DNA from: JABMRP01 sp964444795
GTDB taxonomy: Bacteria > Planctomycetota > Planctomycetia > Pirellulales > Thermoguttaceae
Direction of reading: 5' to 3'
DNA length: 49,005 bases
Assembly: GCA_964444795.1 (NCBI GenBank)
Contig: CAYUIQ010000032.1
Location: 1 to 49,005 of the forward strand
The notes under the pieces are model-generated. The model had not been told where the DNA came from. It saw nothing but the letters and a program-made list of their open reading frames with translations, and did no database searches. Both the position numbers and the translations under genes were made by a program. Shown in pieces: positions 10,630-19,008 of the stretch. Every line of letters starts with the position of its first letter. The stretch's first letter is position 1.

Positions 10630-11334
10630 TCACGGCGACAAGCCCCCCATTCGTAGGGCCCGGGCAAGCTGTTGGAGCGTCTTGGCATGGAGCCGACTGG
10701 CCCACGACTTGCTCACCCCCAGTCGTTTTCCCGCTTCCTGGAGCGTCAGACCTTCAAAGTAAGTTGCTCGAATCAAGGTGGCCGCTTCCGGGGGCAAGGC
10801 ATCAATGAGTTCGTGAAGCTTCTCGGTCAGTTCCTTGCCGATGGTTTCAGCCGACGGCGTCGGGGCCGAGCTATCGACCAACCGGTCTTCCGTCGAATCG
10901 TCCTCGCCGTCACGATGCGTGCTCAAGTACACGACGGCCAGGGCACGGCTCATGTTCCTCAGCCACCGCGCGTTGTCTTCGACGGTTGCCTGCCCGGTCG
11001 CATCGGCTTCCGCGTCGCTGTCGGCGCGAAGCGTCTCCTCGGCCATCTGTTCATATCGAATCCGCCGATATTGGGCACGGCTGAACCATGTCATCTTCGA
11101 CAGTCCGTCGTAGATCGCTCCGCGAATCCGATAGTAGGCGTAGGTGGAGAAGCGGCTACCCCGGGCGGGATCGAAATCATGCGCGGCCTCAGCCAAACCG
11201 ATCTGGCCGTAGGCCACCAGATCGTCCAGCTCGACGTTTGACGGCGTCCGCCGGTGGACCGAGTTGGCCAGCGAGCGGACCAGACCCTGGCATCCCTCGA
11301 TCCGCTGCCGCACCTGGTCGTGGGCCACCGTCAT
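10630..11334 (-). CDS. Sigma-70 family RNA polymerase sigma factor (FliA/WhiG/SigB-like)
   Basis: The 234-residue protein contains region 2 (ELDDLVAYGQIGLAEAAHDFDP, then SRFSTYAYYRIRGAIYDGL, the -10-recognition helix) and region 4 (LPPEAATLIRATYFEGLTL, then a helix-turn-helix LQEAGKRLGVSKSWASRLH). Between them is an acidic, Asp/Glu-rich linker instead of a clear region 3. It resembles alternative sigma factors of the FliA/WhiG group. The ATG at 11334 overlaps the stop of the upstream gene as ATGA and follows a GGGGGG run. It lies on the same strand directly before the T6SS genes, so control of that operon is a reasonable inference but is not shown by the sequence. Confidence 0.9.
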   Translation of the reverse strand: MTVAHDQVRQRIEGCQGLVRSLANSVHRRTPSNVELDDLVAYGQIGLAEAAHDFDPARGSRFSTYAYYRIRGAIYDGLSKMTWFSRAQYRRIRYEQMAEETLRADSDAEADATGQATVEDNARWLRNMSRALAVVYLSTHRDGEDDSTEDRLVDSSAPTPSAETIGKELTEKLHELIDALPPEAATLIRATYFEGLTLQEAGKRLGVSKSWASRLHAKTLQQLARALRMGGLSP

Positions 11335-11744
11335 GGCTGTTTCCCCCCCAGATGGTTCCAGAGCGATGCCAACCGCTCGCGGGTGCGTGGATCGTCGAAG
11401 AGTGTCTCGGCGATATGCGCCGAGGCGGCCCGCCATGCAACAGAACCGGTCGGATCGATCCGGAAGTGGTCGCACAGCACGGCCCAGACCATCTCCAGCG
11501 CAATCGGCTCTTTCGAGAACGGTTGCCCCGGATGCCGGGCCACCACTTCTCGCAGTGCTCCCATGTCGATCGGGTCGCCGGCATCTTCCCCCGGGTCTGC
11601 ACGAAGCGTCTCGCGCAAGACGCTCTCCAAGACTGCGTCGTCGGGTGCCTCTTCCGCCCCCGGCGCCGGCGTCGAAGGCAGTTCATTCGGCTCGGGTTCG
11701 GGTGAAGGGCCGGATTCCCAAGGGCCGGAAGCGGGTGAGGGCAT
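11331..11744 (-). CDS. Unknown 137-residue protein coupled to the sigma factor
   Basis: No family is recognised. The product begins with a Pro/Glu/Ser-rich segment of about 40 residues (PSPEPEPNELPSTPAP) and continues as an alpha-helical, soluble domain (VVARHPGQPFSKEPIALEMVWAVL, AASAHIAETLFDDPRTRERL). Its stop overlaps the start of the sigma-factor gene (ATGA at 11331-11334), so the two products are likely made in step, as sigma factors and their regulators or partners often are. The ATG at 11744 is chosen because AAGG lies upstream and upstream codons look non-coding; an ATG at 11795 is an alternative. There is no membrane segment, so a classical membrane anti-sigma factor is unlikely. Confidence 0.7.
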   Translation of the reverse strand: MPSPASGPWESGPSPEPEPNELPSTPAPGAEEAPDDAVLESVLRETLRADPGEDAGDPIDMGALREVVARHPGQPFSKEPIALEMVWAVLCDHFRIDPTGSVAWRAASAHIAETLFDDPRTRERLASLWNHLGGKQP

Positions 11745-11929
11745 GAGCAATACCTTAAGGTGATGGTCTCGGACGCCGTCTCTTTCTCTGCCCATTGGGT
11801 ACTGAATTAACACGCAATTGTAGGGTCCCCCGGCTTTCCTTGAAAACCCACTAGAAGTAGCATGACAACCAGCCCATAAGGACCGCCTTGAATCCTGGAG
11901 GGTACGCCTATACCCCGGTCAGAATGAGG

Positions 11930-12000
11930 CCGGATTATTCACGGCTCTGGGAATTGCGTAACACACTGGCGAACGTGCTACAGAGCCATGAATAATCCGG
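11930..12000. repeat. 20-bp inverted repeat beside the DUF4010 gene stop
   Basis: Arms at 11930-11949 and 11981-12000 are complementary over 20 bases with one mismatch (CCGGATTATTCAYGGCTCTG), separated by 31 bases. The right arm ends one base before the stop codon of the minus-strand membrane-protein gene. No T-run follows either arm, so this looks more like a dispersed palindromic element than a simple terminator, though RNA structure at the 3' end is possible. Confidence 0.65.
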
Positions 12001-12001
12001 G

Positions 12002-13249
12002 CTACCGGGGCCAGAACAGCAGCAGGAGGATGCCGCCGACCATGGGAACGGAGAAGAGCAGGGTGATTTGACCCAACAGGCGACGATGACCGATCACGCC
12101 GACCAAGGCGGCCTTGAACACGAGGTTGGCCAGCGCGGCAACGACGATCAACCGCCAGGCGTCGGAGGCAGCGATCCCATCCGGGCCGATTGTCATCTGA
12201 GCGGCCGAGAGGGTAATGGCGTCCATGTCGGTCAGGCCGGAGATCCCGGCCACCACGTAAAGAGCTTCGTCGCCGGCGTACTCTCGGGCCGCGGCCAGGG
12301 CCAGCAGCACCAGCGCATACATCACGCCGAAGACGATCGCCGATTTCAGTTGCGTGGGGTTCTCCTGTTGGGGTAGCTCACTCGGTTCTCGGCGCACGCG
12401 AAACCAGAGCACCAGCGACGGGAGAAGCGTGAGCGTCATGAGAATCAGGATCGGCGGCGCGGCCGTCAACAGAAAGCCGCGCGAGACGACGGCAATTTCG
12501 ATCAGAACGCGCACGAATACGACCGTCGAGGCGATCATGATCACAATGGCCGCCGTTCGAGACCCGCGAGTCCCGAGCTTGCCCTGCCGGCCATAGCTCA
12601 CGGTGGTGGCCGTGCTGGAGATCGCGCCTCCGAGGATCCCACCCAAGAGAATTCCCGCCTCGCGACCCAAGAACTTGTAAACGATGTACCCACCCAAGCT
12701 CATGCCCACGATCAACACGACCATCAGCCACGTTTTGAACGGGTTGAGCACGTCCAACGGACCGTAGGTCTGGTTGGGCAACACGGGCAGAATGATGCAG
12801 GTGATCAGGACGAATTGCATGACGGCCTTGAGATCGGCGTCGCCCAACCGCCGGGCCACGTTGTGCAACTCCGGCTTGAACTGGAGCAAGACGGCCACGC
12901 CGCCACCGATGGCGATGCCAACTTCCAGCGGGCCGACCACCAGAAACGCGCCCACGGCATACATCAGCAGCACGGTGACGTGGGTGGTGGTTCCGCGTGT
13001 CGATTCGGGATCTTTGAGTTTCGCCAGACCGCCGGGCAGCAAAACGACCACCAGGGCGAGAAATCCGGCAGCCACGACCCATCCGCCAAGCACCGTCTCC
13101 AGCGCGGCCGAGACGGTGCCCAAGACGGTAATCAACGGAAACGTACGGAGTCCGGCCATGGGCGAATTGGCTCGCTGGCGCTGAAGGCCCACGAGCATAC
13201 CCAAGAGCACGGAAACACCCAATTGTTGAAAAAGGAGCGTCGAGTCCAC
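12002..13249 (-). CDS. MgtC/SapB-DUF4010 family membrane protein
   Basis: The 415-residue polytopic protein starts with an MgtC-like half (LGVSVLLGMLVGLQRQRANS, then GLRTFPLITVLGTVSAAL) and continues with a DUF4010 half (MQFVLITCIILPVLPNQTYGP, LLGGILGGAISSTATTVSYG, VVAGISGLTDMDAITLSAAQM). About 11-12 hydrophobic segments span the length, so it sits in the inner membrane. The substrate is unknown for this family; the MgtC name does not establish magnesium transport. It is a single gene, followed by an inverted repeat at 11930-12000 and divergent from the TPR gene at 13600. Confidence 0.88.
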   Translation of the reverse strand: MDSTLLFQQLGVSVLLGMLVGLQRQRANSPMAGLRTFPLITVLGTVSAALETVLGGWVVAAGFLALVVVLLPGGLAKLKDPESTRGTTTHVTVLLMYAVGAFLVVGPLEVGIAIGGGVAVLLQFKPELHNVARRLGDADLKAVMQFVLITCIILPVLPNQTYGPLDVLNPFKTWLMVVLIVGMSLGGYIVYKFLGREAGILLGGILGGAISSTATTVSYGRQGKLGTRGSRTAAIVIMIASTVVFVRVLIEIAVVSRGFLLTAAPPILILMTLTLLPSLVLWFRVRREPSELPQQENPTQLKSAIVFGVMYALVLLALAAAREYAGDEALYVVAGISGLTDMDAITLSAAQMTIGPDGIAASDAWRLIVVAALANLVFKAALVGVIGHRRLLGQITLLFSVPMVGGILLLLFWPR

Positions 13250-13599
13250 GTCTGCGTACCCTTGAAATCGCGTCGCGTGATTATGGGGAGGGGGGGACTA
13301 CTTTCACGGCACGGCTTTCAGGAAAAGCCTAGCATGGGCAACCGTTTCGCACGGCGGTGGCACACGCGAACAGCCCGGCCCGGGAAACGGAGCCCGACCA
13401 GTCCGGGCAATCGTCACACCTCCTCGCCCCCCACGGGAGTCGTGACGATCCGGGGCTCCCCTTCCACCGGAGCGTAGTGTTCGGGCTGTGGCGGCGCCGC
13501 GTTGGGGCCGTGTTCGAGCAATTTGCGTTCCCCACCCGAAGGTGTTACACTTGGACAGTTTATCTCACACTTCTTCTCATTCCAAACGTTCAATCGGTG
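13250..13599. other. 350-bp divergent intergenic region
   Basis: This stretch lies between the divergent starts of the DUF4010 gene and the TPR gene and should contain both promoters, but no convincing -35/-10 pair was identified. A small hairpin with a 6-bp stem and 5-base loop lies at 13313-13329. It is not followed by a T-run. Nothing else is seen. Confidence 0.4.
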
Positions 13600-16035
13600 A
13601 TGGCGAAATCCAAGAAGTCGCGGCATCCGACCGAGGCAAGCCACCCGCTGTTGGGTAAGAAACGAAAAAAGTGGTCCGTTGCCGGGCCGCTGACCTTCCT
13701 TGCCCTGGTGGCCTTCCTTCTGGCGGCCTATTATCTTTTCCCCAACGAGCTTGCCAAGCCTTGGCCGTGGTTGCTGGGATTGGTCAACGCGGGGTTGGCG
13801 GTGGCGTTTTTTGTCTGTGCCACCCGCCAAAAACAAGAGCAAGACGACTTGGTGCGTCGCCTGCGCCGCGGTCAACACATCGACTATGGAAAGGAACTCC
13901 GGTCGGCACGCAAACGCAAGCAGCAGATGATCGATCTGCCGATTCTCGGCGAAGTCAGCCGGCGGGCATTGGTCGCGGCGGCGCTGTTCGTGGTCGTGGC
14001 GGCGTGGTGGTTTACTCCCTGGGCCCCGGTCACGGTTCGGGCGGTGCAAGTCGGAGACCTCGCCGTTGGGCTGGGCGAGGAGATCTTGGCCGTGGTTCTC
14101 GTGCTGCCCGACCGGCAGTTGGCCACCGCACAACCGCCAATCCTGCCGACGCGACTGGCCGAGTTGGCCAAGAAGTACATCGACGAAGACGCCGATCCCT
14201 ACGATCTGGCAATGAAAGCCCTGGTAACCGGGCAATTCGGAGAGGCTCGGGAGATACTGGCCGAGGGTGTGGAAACCGGGCAGATCCGCGACAAGAAGAA
14301 GGCTCAACTCGCCCGCGCGCAAATCGAACTCTATGCCGGCGACTTTTCCGAGGCGGTCACGCAGTACCAAAAAGCCGTCGTGATGATGCCCGCCGAACCG
14401 ATGGTTCGAGCCCAGTTGGCTGTAGCCTGGATGCACGTCGGAAAGTACGTCGAGGCCGAAAAAGAGGCACGTCGGGCAACGGAGCAACTCCCTGCCGAGG
14501 ACCCCGGCCGCGCCTTGTGCCTGCACGTTCGAGCGGCGATTCGTATCGCCCACGGCTTGTTGAGCAACGAGAAGCGGCTGGATCGCAAAGCCGCGGGAGA
14601 CGACGCCGAGAAGGCCGTCGAAGCCGCCGAACAAGAGTACCGGCGGACCGAACTGCTCGGTGAAGAAGCCCGAGAGATTTGGACCCAAGCCCAGGAAAAG
14701 GCCACCAGCGGCGGCGAAGAAAAGAACCGCCTTGCCTCCTATTGGGCCGCCAGCGCCAACAACCAGGGCGCTTTGGATCTGCTGCGTGCGAAGTATCCCG
14801 CAGCGAGGGGGCGTCTGAACGACGCCCTTGCCAACATGACCCATGCCCTGGGCGGTGAACATCCCCGCACCGGCGCGATCCTGGGAAACCTCGCCGTCTT
14901 TGAGCTCACCATGGGACGTTACGCGCGAGCTCGGGAACTGAACGAGCAGGCCGTGGCGATTCGCGACAACGCGCTGCCCGAAGGGCATCCGATTCGTGCC
15001 ATCAGCATGAACACGACGGCGATGCTCGACTTGGCCGTCGAACGCTCGGAAGTCGACGCCCTGCAAGCCGCTGCCGCCACCTTGAAGGCGTTCGAGAATA
15101 CCTTTGGCGACGACCATCCCAATGTTGCCGCGGGAAACAACACGCTGGCCACTCACTTCGCCAGGCAATCCTGCTACGACCCGGCCGAAATCCACTTTCG
15201 TCGCGCAAGGGACAGAACCGCGGCGGCACTCCGCGAGTATCATCCGTACCTCGCGAAGACCCAATTGGACCTCGCCGCCGCGTGCCTTGAGCCGGTCCGT
15301 GCCGCGGAGGCCGCATCGGACAACGCCAGGTTGGATGAGGCCGCGAAACTCTGCCAGGACGTTCTTGGCGCCGCCGAGAAGGAGTTGGACGAAGATCATC
15401 TCTCCGTCGCCGTGGCTTGTGAGGTGGCAGGCAGATGCGAACGATTTCGCTGGGAGGCCGAGATACTACTCGCCGAAAAAGCCGAGCGCGAGGGCCGCGT
15501 CGAAGAAGCCCGAACCCATGACGACCAGGCAGAACTCTACGCCAAGAATGCATACCAATATCTCAAACGGGCCGAGAAAATTCGCGAGGAGCTCTTCGGG
15601 CCCTGGAAGCTCACCTCGAGCGGGAAGACGGAAGACTACCTCCACGCCGAGCGTATCGCCGCCCGCGCCGACCTCGTCGCATTGAGCGCACCGAGCAGGG
15701 CGGTCAAGGACTACCCTCACCTCATCCGCTGGGCCGAAAAAGTCCTCGGCGACAAGCACCCCATGGTGGCCCGCCTCTGCCACGACCTGGGAATACTCTA
15801 CGGACGTCAAGGCAAATTCGCCGACGCGCGGACGTATCTCGAGAAAGCATTGAGCATTGAGGAAGAATCGTTGTTCAAGGACCACCTGGACCGGGCGCTG
15901 ACCATGGAAGCGCTGGCCGCGGCACTGGTGCGTCTCGACCCGGCCAACAGCGAAGCGGCCAAGAAGCTCCGCTCCGAGGCCCAGATCATCCGCGCCAACC
16001 GCGCCGAGATCAATCGCTTGCCCGAAGGCGGTTAG
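13600..16035 (+). CDS. Membrane-anchored tetratricopeptide-repeat protein
   Basis: The 811-residue product has a basic N-terminus, three hydrophobic segments (about residues 29-47, 56-73 and 120-143), then about 650 residues of helical repeats. Early repeats are classical TPRs (ETGQIRDKKKAQLARAQIEL, DFSEAVTQYQKAVVMMPAEP). Later ones are the longer kinesin-light-chain type with the HPRTGAILGNLAVF and HPNVAAGNNTLATHF signatures, ending with KFADARTYLEKALSIEE. Such proteins are scaffolds for protein contacts; no enzyme domain is seen. The ATG at 13600 (MAKSKKSRHP) is chosen over the upstream frame because coding character begins there, although the ribosome-binding site is weak. It ends 14 bases from convergent panD. 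Confidence 0.85.
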   Translation: MAKSKKSRHPTEASHPLLGKKRKKWSVAGPLTFLALVAFLLAAYYLFPNELAKPWPWLLGLVNAGLAVAFFVCATRQKQEQDDLVRRLRRGQHIDYGKELRSARKRKQQMIDLPILGEVSRRALVAAALFVVVAAWWFTPWAPVTVRAVQVGDLAVGLGEEILAVVLVLPDRQLATAQPPILPTRLAELAKKYIDEDADPYDLAMKALVTGQFGEAREILAEGVETGQIRDKKKAQLARAQIELYAGDFSEAVTQYQKAVVMMPAEPMVRAQLAVAWMHVGKYVEAEKEARRATEQLPAEDPGRALCLHVRAAIRIAHGLLSNEKRLDRKAAGDDAEKAVEAAEQEYRRTELLGEEAREIWTQAQEKATSGGEEKNRLASYWAASANNQGALDLLRAKYPAARGRLNDALANMTHALGGEHPRTGAILGNLAVFELTMGRYARARELNEQAVAIRDNALPEGHPIRAISMNTTAMLDLAVERSEVDALQAAAATLKAFENTFGDDHPNVAAGNNTLATHFARQSCYDPAEIHFRRARDRTAAALREYHPYLAKTQLDLAAACLEPVRAAEAASDNARLDEAAKLCQDVLGAAEKELDEDHLSVAVACEVAGRCERFRWEAEILLAEKAEREGRVEEARTHDDQAELYAKNAYQYLKRAEKIREELFGPWKLTSSGKTEDYLHAERIAARADLVALSAPSRAVKDYPHLIRWAEKVLGDKHPMVARLCHDLGILYGRQGKFADARTYLEKALSIEEESLFKDHLDRALTMEALAAALVRLDPANSEAAKKLRSEAQIIRANRAEINRLPEGG

Positions 16036-16049
16036 CCCGGAGCGATCGC

Positions 16050-16406
16050 CTACCGCGATTGGACCACGCGATTTCGCTCGTCGACATGCACGATCGTCGG
16101 CGCCGCCGAGCGGGCTTCCTCGTCCGACAGCGCGCCGTAAGAGAGCACGATCACTTGATCGCCGGCCACGGCCAATCGCGCCGCCGGACCGTTTAAGAGC
16201 ATCGTCCCGCTGCCGGCCGGCGCTTCGATCACGTAGGTGACCAAGCGCGAGGCGTTGCTGAGGTTCAGGACGTGAACCTGTTCGCCGGGCAGCATGTCGG
16301 CGGCCTCCATCAGATCCCGGTCGATGGCAATGCTGCCCTCGTAGTCCAATTCGGTGCCCGTCAGGGTCGCCCGATGGATCTTGGACCGTAACATAAACCG
16401 CAGCAC
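16050..16406 (-). CDS. panD: Aspartate 1-decarboxylase
   Basis: PanD converts L-aspartate to beta-alanine for pantothenate and coenzyme A synthesis. It is made as a pro-enzyme that cleaves itself between Gly24 and Ser25 to form the pyruvoyl group. With the GTG start at 16406 the protein is 118 residues and the cleavage pair in YEGSIAID falls exactly at G24-S25, which fixes this start; GGGAGG lies six bases upstream. The substrate-contact segment LNGPAARL and the NLSNASR stretch are present. It is a single gene with no other pantothenate gene nearby. Confidence 0.95.
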   Translation of the reverse strand: MLRFMLRSKIHRATLTGTELDYEGSIAIDRDLMEAADMLPGEQVHVLNLSNASRLVTYVIEAPAGSGTMLLNGPAARLAVAGDQVIVLSYGALSDEEARSAAPTIVHVDERNRVVQSR

Positions 16407-16561
16407 GACGTACCTCCCGATATGCTTCCCCTGCACCGACCCGGGGACTGGCGAGACCGCTCTGTCGAATCCCTCGGTGCCTACCTATTTTATTACGCGG
16501 GAACCGACTTTTTTCAACGCCTCTTGACCACCAAAGGCACGAAACGGTGAAAAAAGATCGG

Positions 16562-16600
16562 GACAAAAAGAAAAGCCACCGGCGGGCAATGCCAGTGGCT
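16562..16600 (-). terminator. Orphan intrinsic terminator on the minus strand
   Basis: A stem of AGCCACTGGC paired with GCCGGTGGCT (7-base loop) is followed on the minus strand by TTTTCTTTTTG. This is a good rho-independent terminator. It also lies 156 bases upstream of the panD start, so it would block read-through into panD. Confidence 0.6.
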
Positions 16601-16675
16601 CTTCAGATTTGCCTCCGATTCCAGAACCGGCAATCTCCTGACCGCCAAGCGGGGGGGGAGAGGTTGGCGGGTCAG
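16574..16675 (-). ncRNA. Candidate structured small RNA (three consecutive stem-loops)
   Basis: Read on the minus strand there are three closely packed hairpins. The first (16675-16638) has an 11-bp stem with one bulge and a C-rich 15-base loop. The second (16635-16606) has a GATTGCC/GGCAAATC outer stem and an inner GGTT/AATC stem. The third (16600-16574) has a 10-bp stem with one wobble and is followed by a T-rich run. No protein gene lies upstream on this strand, so the terminator must belong to something else, most simply a small RNA. The 5' end is unknown. No known RNA family was recognised. Confidence 0.4.
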
Positions 16676-17058
16676 GGCCGAGTCGTGGAATCCGGGGCAC
16701 GCTGCACGCATCTGTGCTCTGTATTAGAACCCCGCAGCCATCGAGAGGTTCCGTGAAATCGCGAAAACTTCAACAAATTCCGCCTCTGGAACTGTATTCG
16801 CAAGAATTCAGGTGAAATTGGGTCGTTGACTCCCAAACCGGCTGACTTCTTGCGAATCCAGCTTCGCAAAGAATCGCCCCCCGAAAGACATAACCCGGAA
16901 ACCTGCCAGAGGGGTCTTCCGGCGGGGCCGCCCGCCAATAGCCCGCCTCAGCGGTTTCGTCACGCCCGGCGGGTCGCTAAAGTGGACACTTTGCCCGTGT
17001 TCGCGCCCCCCGATGATCACGCCACGCGGTGACGCCTCTCAACGCCCCAAGGAACCCG

Positions 17059-18981
17059 ATGCCCATGACCGAACCCAAATATCGCTCGGCCCCCATCCCC
17101 TCGACCTCCATGCCGCCGGGGATCCCCTACATCGTCGGCAACGAAGCGGCCGAGCGGTTTTCGTTCTACGGGATGCGCGCCATCCTGGTCATTTTCATGA
17201 CCAAACACCTCATGGGTTTCGGTGGCCAACTCGACGTGATGACCGAGGAGACGGCCAAATTCTATTTCCATTTGTTCGTCGCCAGCGCCTACTTCTTCCC
17301 TTTCCTCGGAGCGATCGTGTCCGATGCCCTGCTGGGCAAGTACCGCACGATCTTGACCCTGTCGCTGGTCTACTGCCTCGGGCATTTGGCTCTGGCGGTC
17401 AACGAGACACGCATCGGGCTGTTTGCCGGGTTGATTCTCATCTCGATCGGTGCCGGGGGAATCAAGTCGTGTGTCTCGGCCCATGTGGGCGATCAGTTCG
17501 GAGCCACCAATAAGCATCTTCTGGAGAAGGTCTTCGGTTGGTTCTATTTCGCCATCAATCTGGGCGCCGCGACCTCGATGCTCCTGACCCCCTTGCTGTT
17601 GGACCTGAGCGGACCGAAGCTGGCGTTCGGCGTCCCCGGCGTACTGATGTTCCTGGCCACGTTCGTCTTCTGGCTGGGGCGCCATAAGTTTATTCACGTA
17701 CCGCCGAGCGGCCGGAAATTCTTCGCCGAAGCGTTCAGTGCCGAGGGCGTGAAGGCGTTGGGTAAACTCTGCCTCATCTACGTCTTCATCGCCATGTTCT
17801 GGTGCGTGTTCGACCAGACCGGCTCGGCCTGGGTGTTGCAGGCCAATCGGATGGACCGGTATTGGATGGGCGTGACCTGGCTGCCCTCGCAAATCCAAGC
17901 TGTCAACTCGATCCTCATTCTCATCTTCATTCCCACGTTCGCCTACGTCGTCTACCCGGCGGTCAGCCGCGTCTTCACGATGACGCCGCTGCGGAAGATC
18001 TGCATCGGGCTGTTTCTCGCGTGCGGGGCCGCCGCCGTGCCGGCATGGATCGAGATGAAGATCGAGGCCGGCCCGCAAAGCGAAGCCGTCACGCAGAGCT
18101 TCGCCCAGGTCGACGCCGATGCCGACGGCCGGATCTCGCTCGACGAGTTCTACTTTCCCGACGAAATCGACCGCGATGGTGCCGAGCAGCTATTTGTCTC
18201 GCTCGACTCCAGCGAGGGCGATGGATTGAACCGCGAGGAATTCGCCGCCATCGCCGACAAAGTTCCCGCCTGGCTGCGAGGCGAACTGACCGACAAACCG
18301 GACGACGACTTCCTCGACCGTACATTCAAGGGAATCGACAAGCGCGACCGCGACGCCATCACACACGAAGAGTTCCTCTCGGCCTGGGAGAAACATAAGG
18401 AGAAGGTCGAGAAAACTTACAAGACGCTCGACCACAACAAAAGCGAAGGCCTCTCGGCGGATGAATTCGACGACGATGTGTTGAAACGCGCCTTCTTCAA
18501 GCTGGACGCCAACGCCGATCGGCGCGTTTCGTCCGAGGAGTTCCACTTCGCCGGCGAGCAGGACAGCTCGTCGGCCGGGCGGCTGCATACTCGGCTCGAC
18601 ACCGACGGCGACGGATCGGTCACGCTTGCCGAGTTTCGCCTGGCCGAGATGCCCAACATCATCTGGCAGTTGTTCGGCTACGTGATCCTCACGGCGGCCG
18701 AGGTGATGGTTTCGATCACGGGATTGGAATTCTCGTACACGCAGGCTCCGAAGAAGGCCAAGTCGCTGGTCATGGGGTTGTTCTTCCTCGCCGTGTCGGC
18801 CGGCAACGTGTTCACCGCACTGGTGAACCATTTCAACGTCAACGCCGACGGCACCACGAAGATGACCGACTCGGAGTACTACTGGTTCTTCGCCGCCTTG
18901 ATGTTGGCCGCCGCGGTCGTTTTTATCGCCGTCGCCGCCACGTACCGCGAGCAGACTTATATTCAGGACGAAGCGGATTAG
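17059..18981 (+). CDS. POT/PTR2-family peptide transporter with an inserted EF-hand domain
   Basis: Proton-coupled oligopeptide transporter of the inner membrane (major facilitator superfamily), 640 residues against the usual 450-500. The POT signature NEAAERFSFYGMRAILVIF opens TM1, and TM5 carries KVFGWFYFAINLGA, a second POT signature. TM1-9 cover residues to about 337 and TM10-12 resume near 529 (IIWQLFGYVILTAAEVMVSI). In between lie about 190 residues with six EF-hand-like loops: DADADGRISLDE (about 352) and DTDGDGSVTLAE (about 514) are canonical, and DSSEGDGLNREE, DKRDRDAITHEE, DHNKSEGLSADE and DANADRRVSSEE are degenerate. The TM9-TM10 loop faces the periplasm. The ATG at 17059 has AAGGA upstream; a GTG at 17029 is an alternative. 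Confidence 0.9.
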   Translation: MPMTEPKYRSAPIPSTSMPPGIPYIVGNEAAERFSFYGMRAILVIFMTKHLMGFGGQLDVMTEETAKFYFHLFVASAYFFPFLGAIVSDALLGKYRTILTLSLVYCLGHLALAVNETRIGLFAGLILISIGAGGIKSCVSAHVGDQFGATNKHLLEKVFGWFYFAINLGAATSMLLTPLLLDLSGPKLAFGVPGVLMFLATFVFWLGRHKFIHVPPSGRKFFAEAFSAEGVKALGKLCLIYVFIAMFWCVFDQTGSAWVLQANRMDRYWMGVTWLPSQIQAVNSILILIFIPTFAYVVYPAVSRVFTMTPLRKICIGLFLACGAAAVPAWIEMKIEAGPQSEAVTQSFAQVDADADGRISLDEFYFPDEIDRDGAEQLFVSLDSSEGDGLNREEFAAIADKVPAWLRGELTDKPDDDFLDRTFKGIDKRDRDAITHEEFLSAWEKHKEKVEKTYKTLDHNKSEGLSADEFDDDVLKRAFFKLDANADRRVSSEEFHFAGEQDSSSAGRLHTRLDTDGDGSVTLAEFRLAEMPNIIWQLFGYVILTAAEVMVSITGLEFSYTQAPKKAKSLVMGLFFLAVSAGNVFTALVNHFNVNADGTTKMTDSEYYWFFAALMLAAAVVFIAVAATYREQTYIQDEAD

Positions 18982-19008
18982 CGATTAGTAGGCGAAGAGC
19001 CGGCGCCC

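Larger units (their letters stand above)
16407..17058. other. 652-bp intergenic region with a candidate minus-strand RNA
   Basis: This region lies between panD (minus) and the POT transporter (plus). No protein-coding signal was found on either strand; short open frames here have poor composition and no ribosome-binding sites. The part at 16574-16675 is rich in inverted repeats and is described separately. The rest should contain the upstream signals of both genes, but no clear promoter was recognised. Confidence 0.5.

Noticed and set aside
13414..15399. A 661-residue open frame on the minus strand opposite the TPR gene.
   Set aside because: It is a by-product of GC-rich codon use. The plus-strand product has clear TPR and membrane segments, while the minus frame has no recognisable domain or ribosome-binding site.
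16485..17020. Short minus-strand open frames between panD and the peptide transporter.
   Set aside because: They lack ribosome-binding sites and overlap the hairpin cluster, which is better explained as RNA structure.
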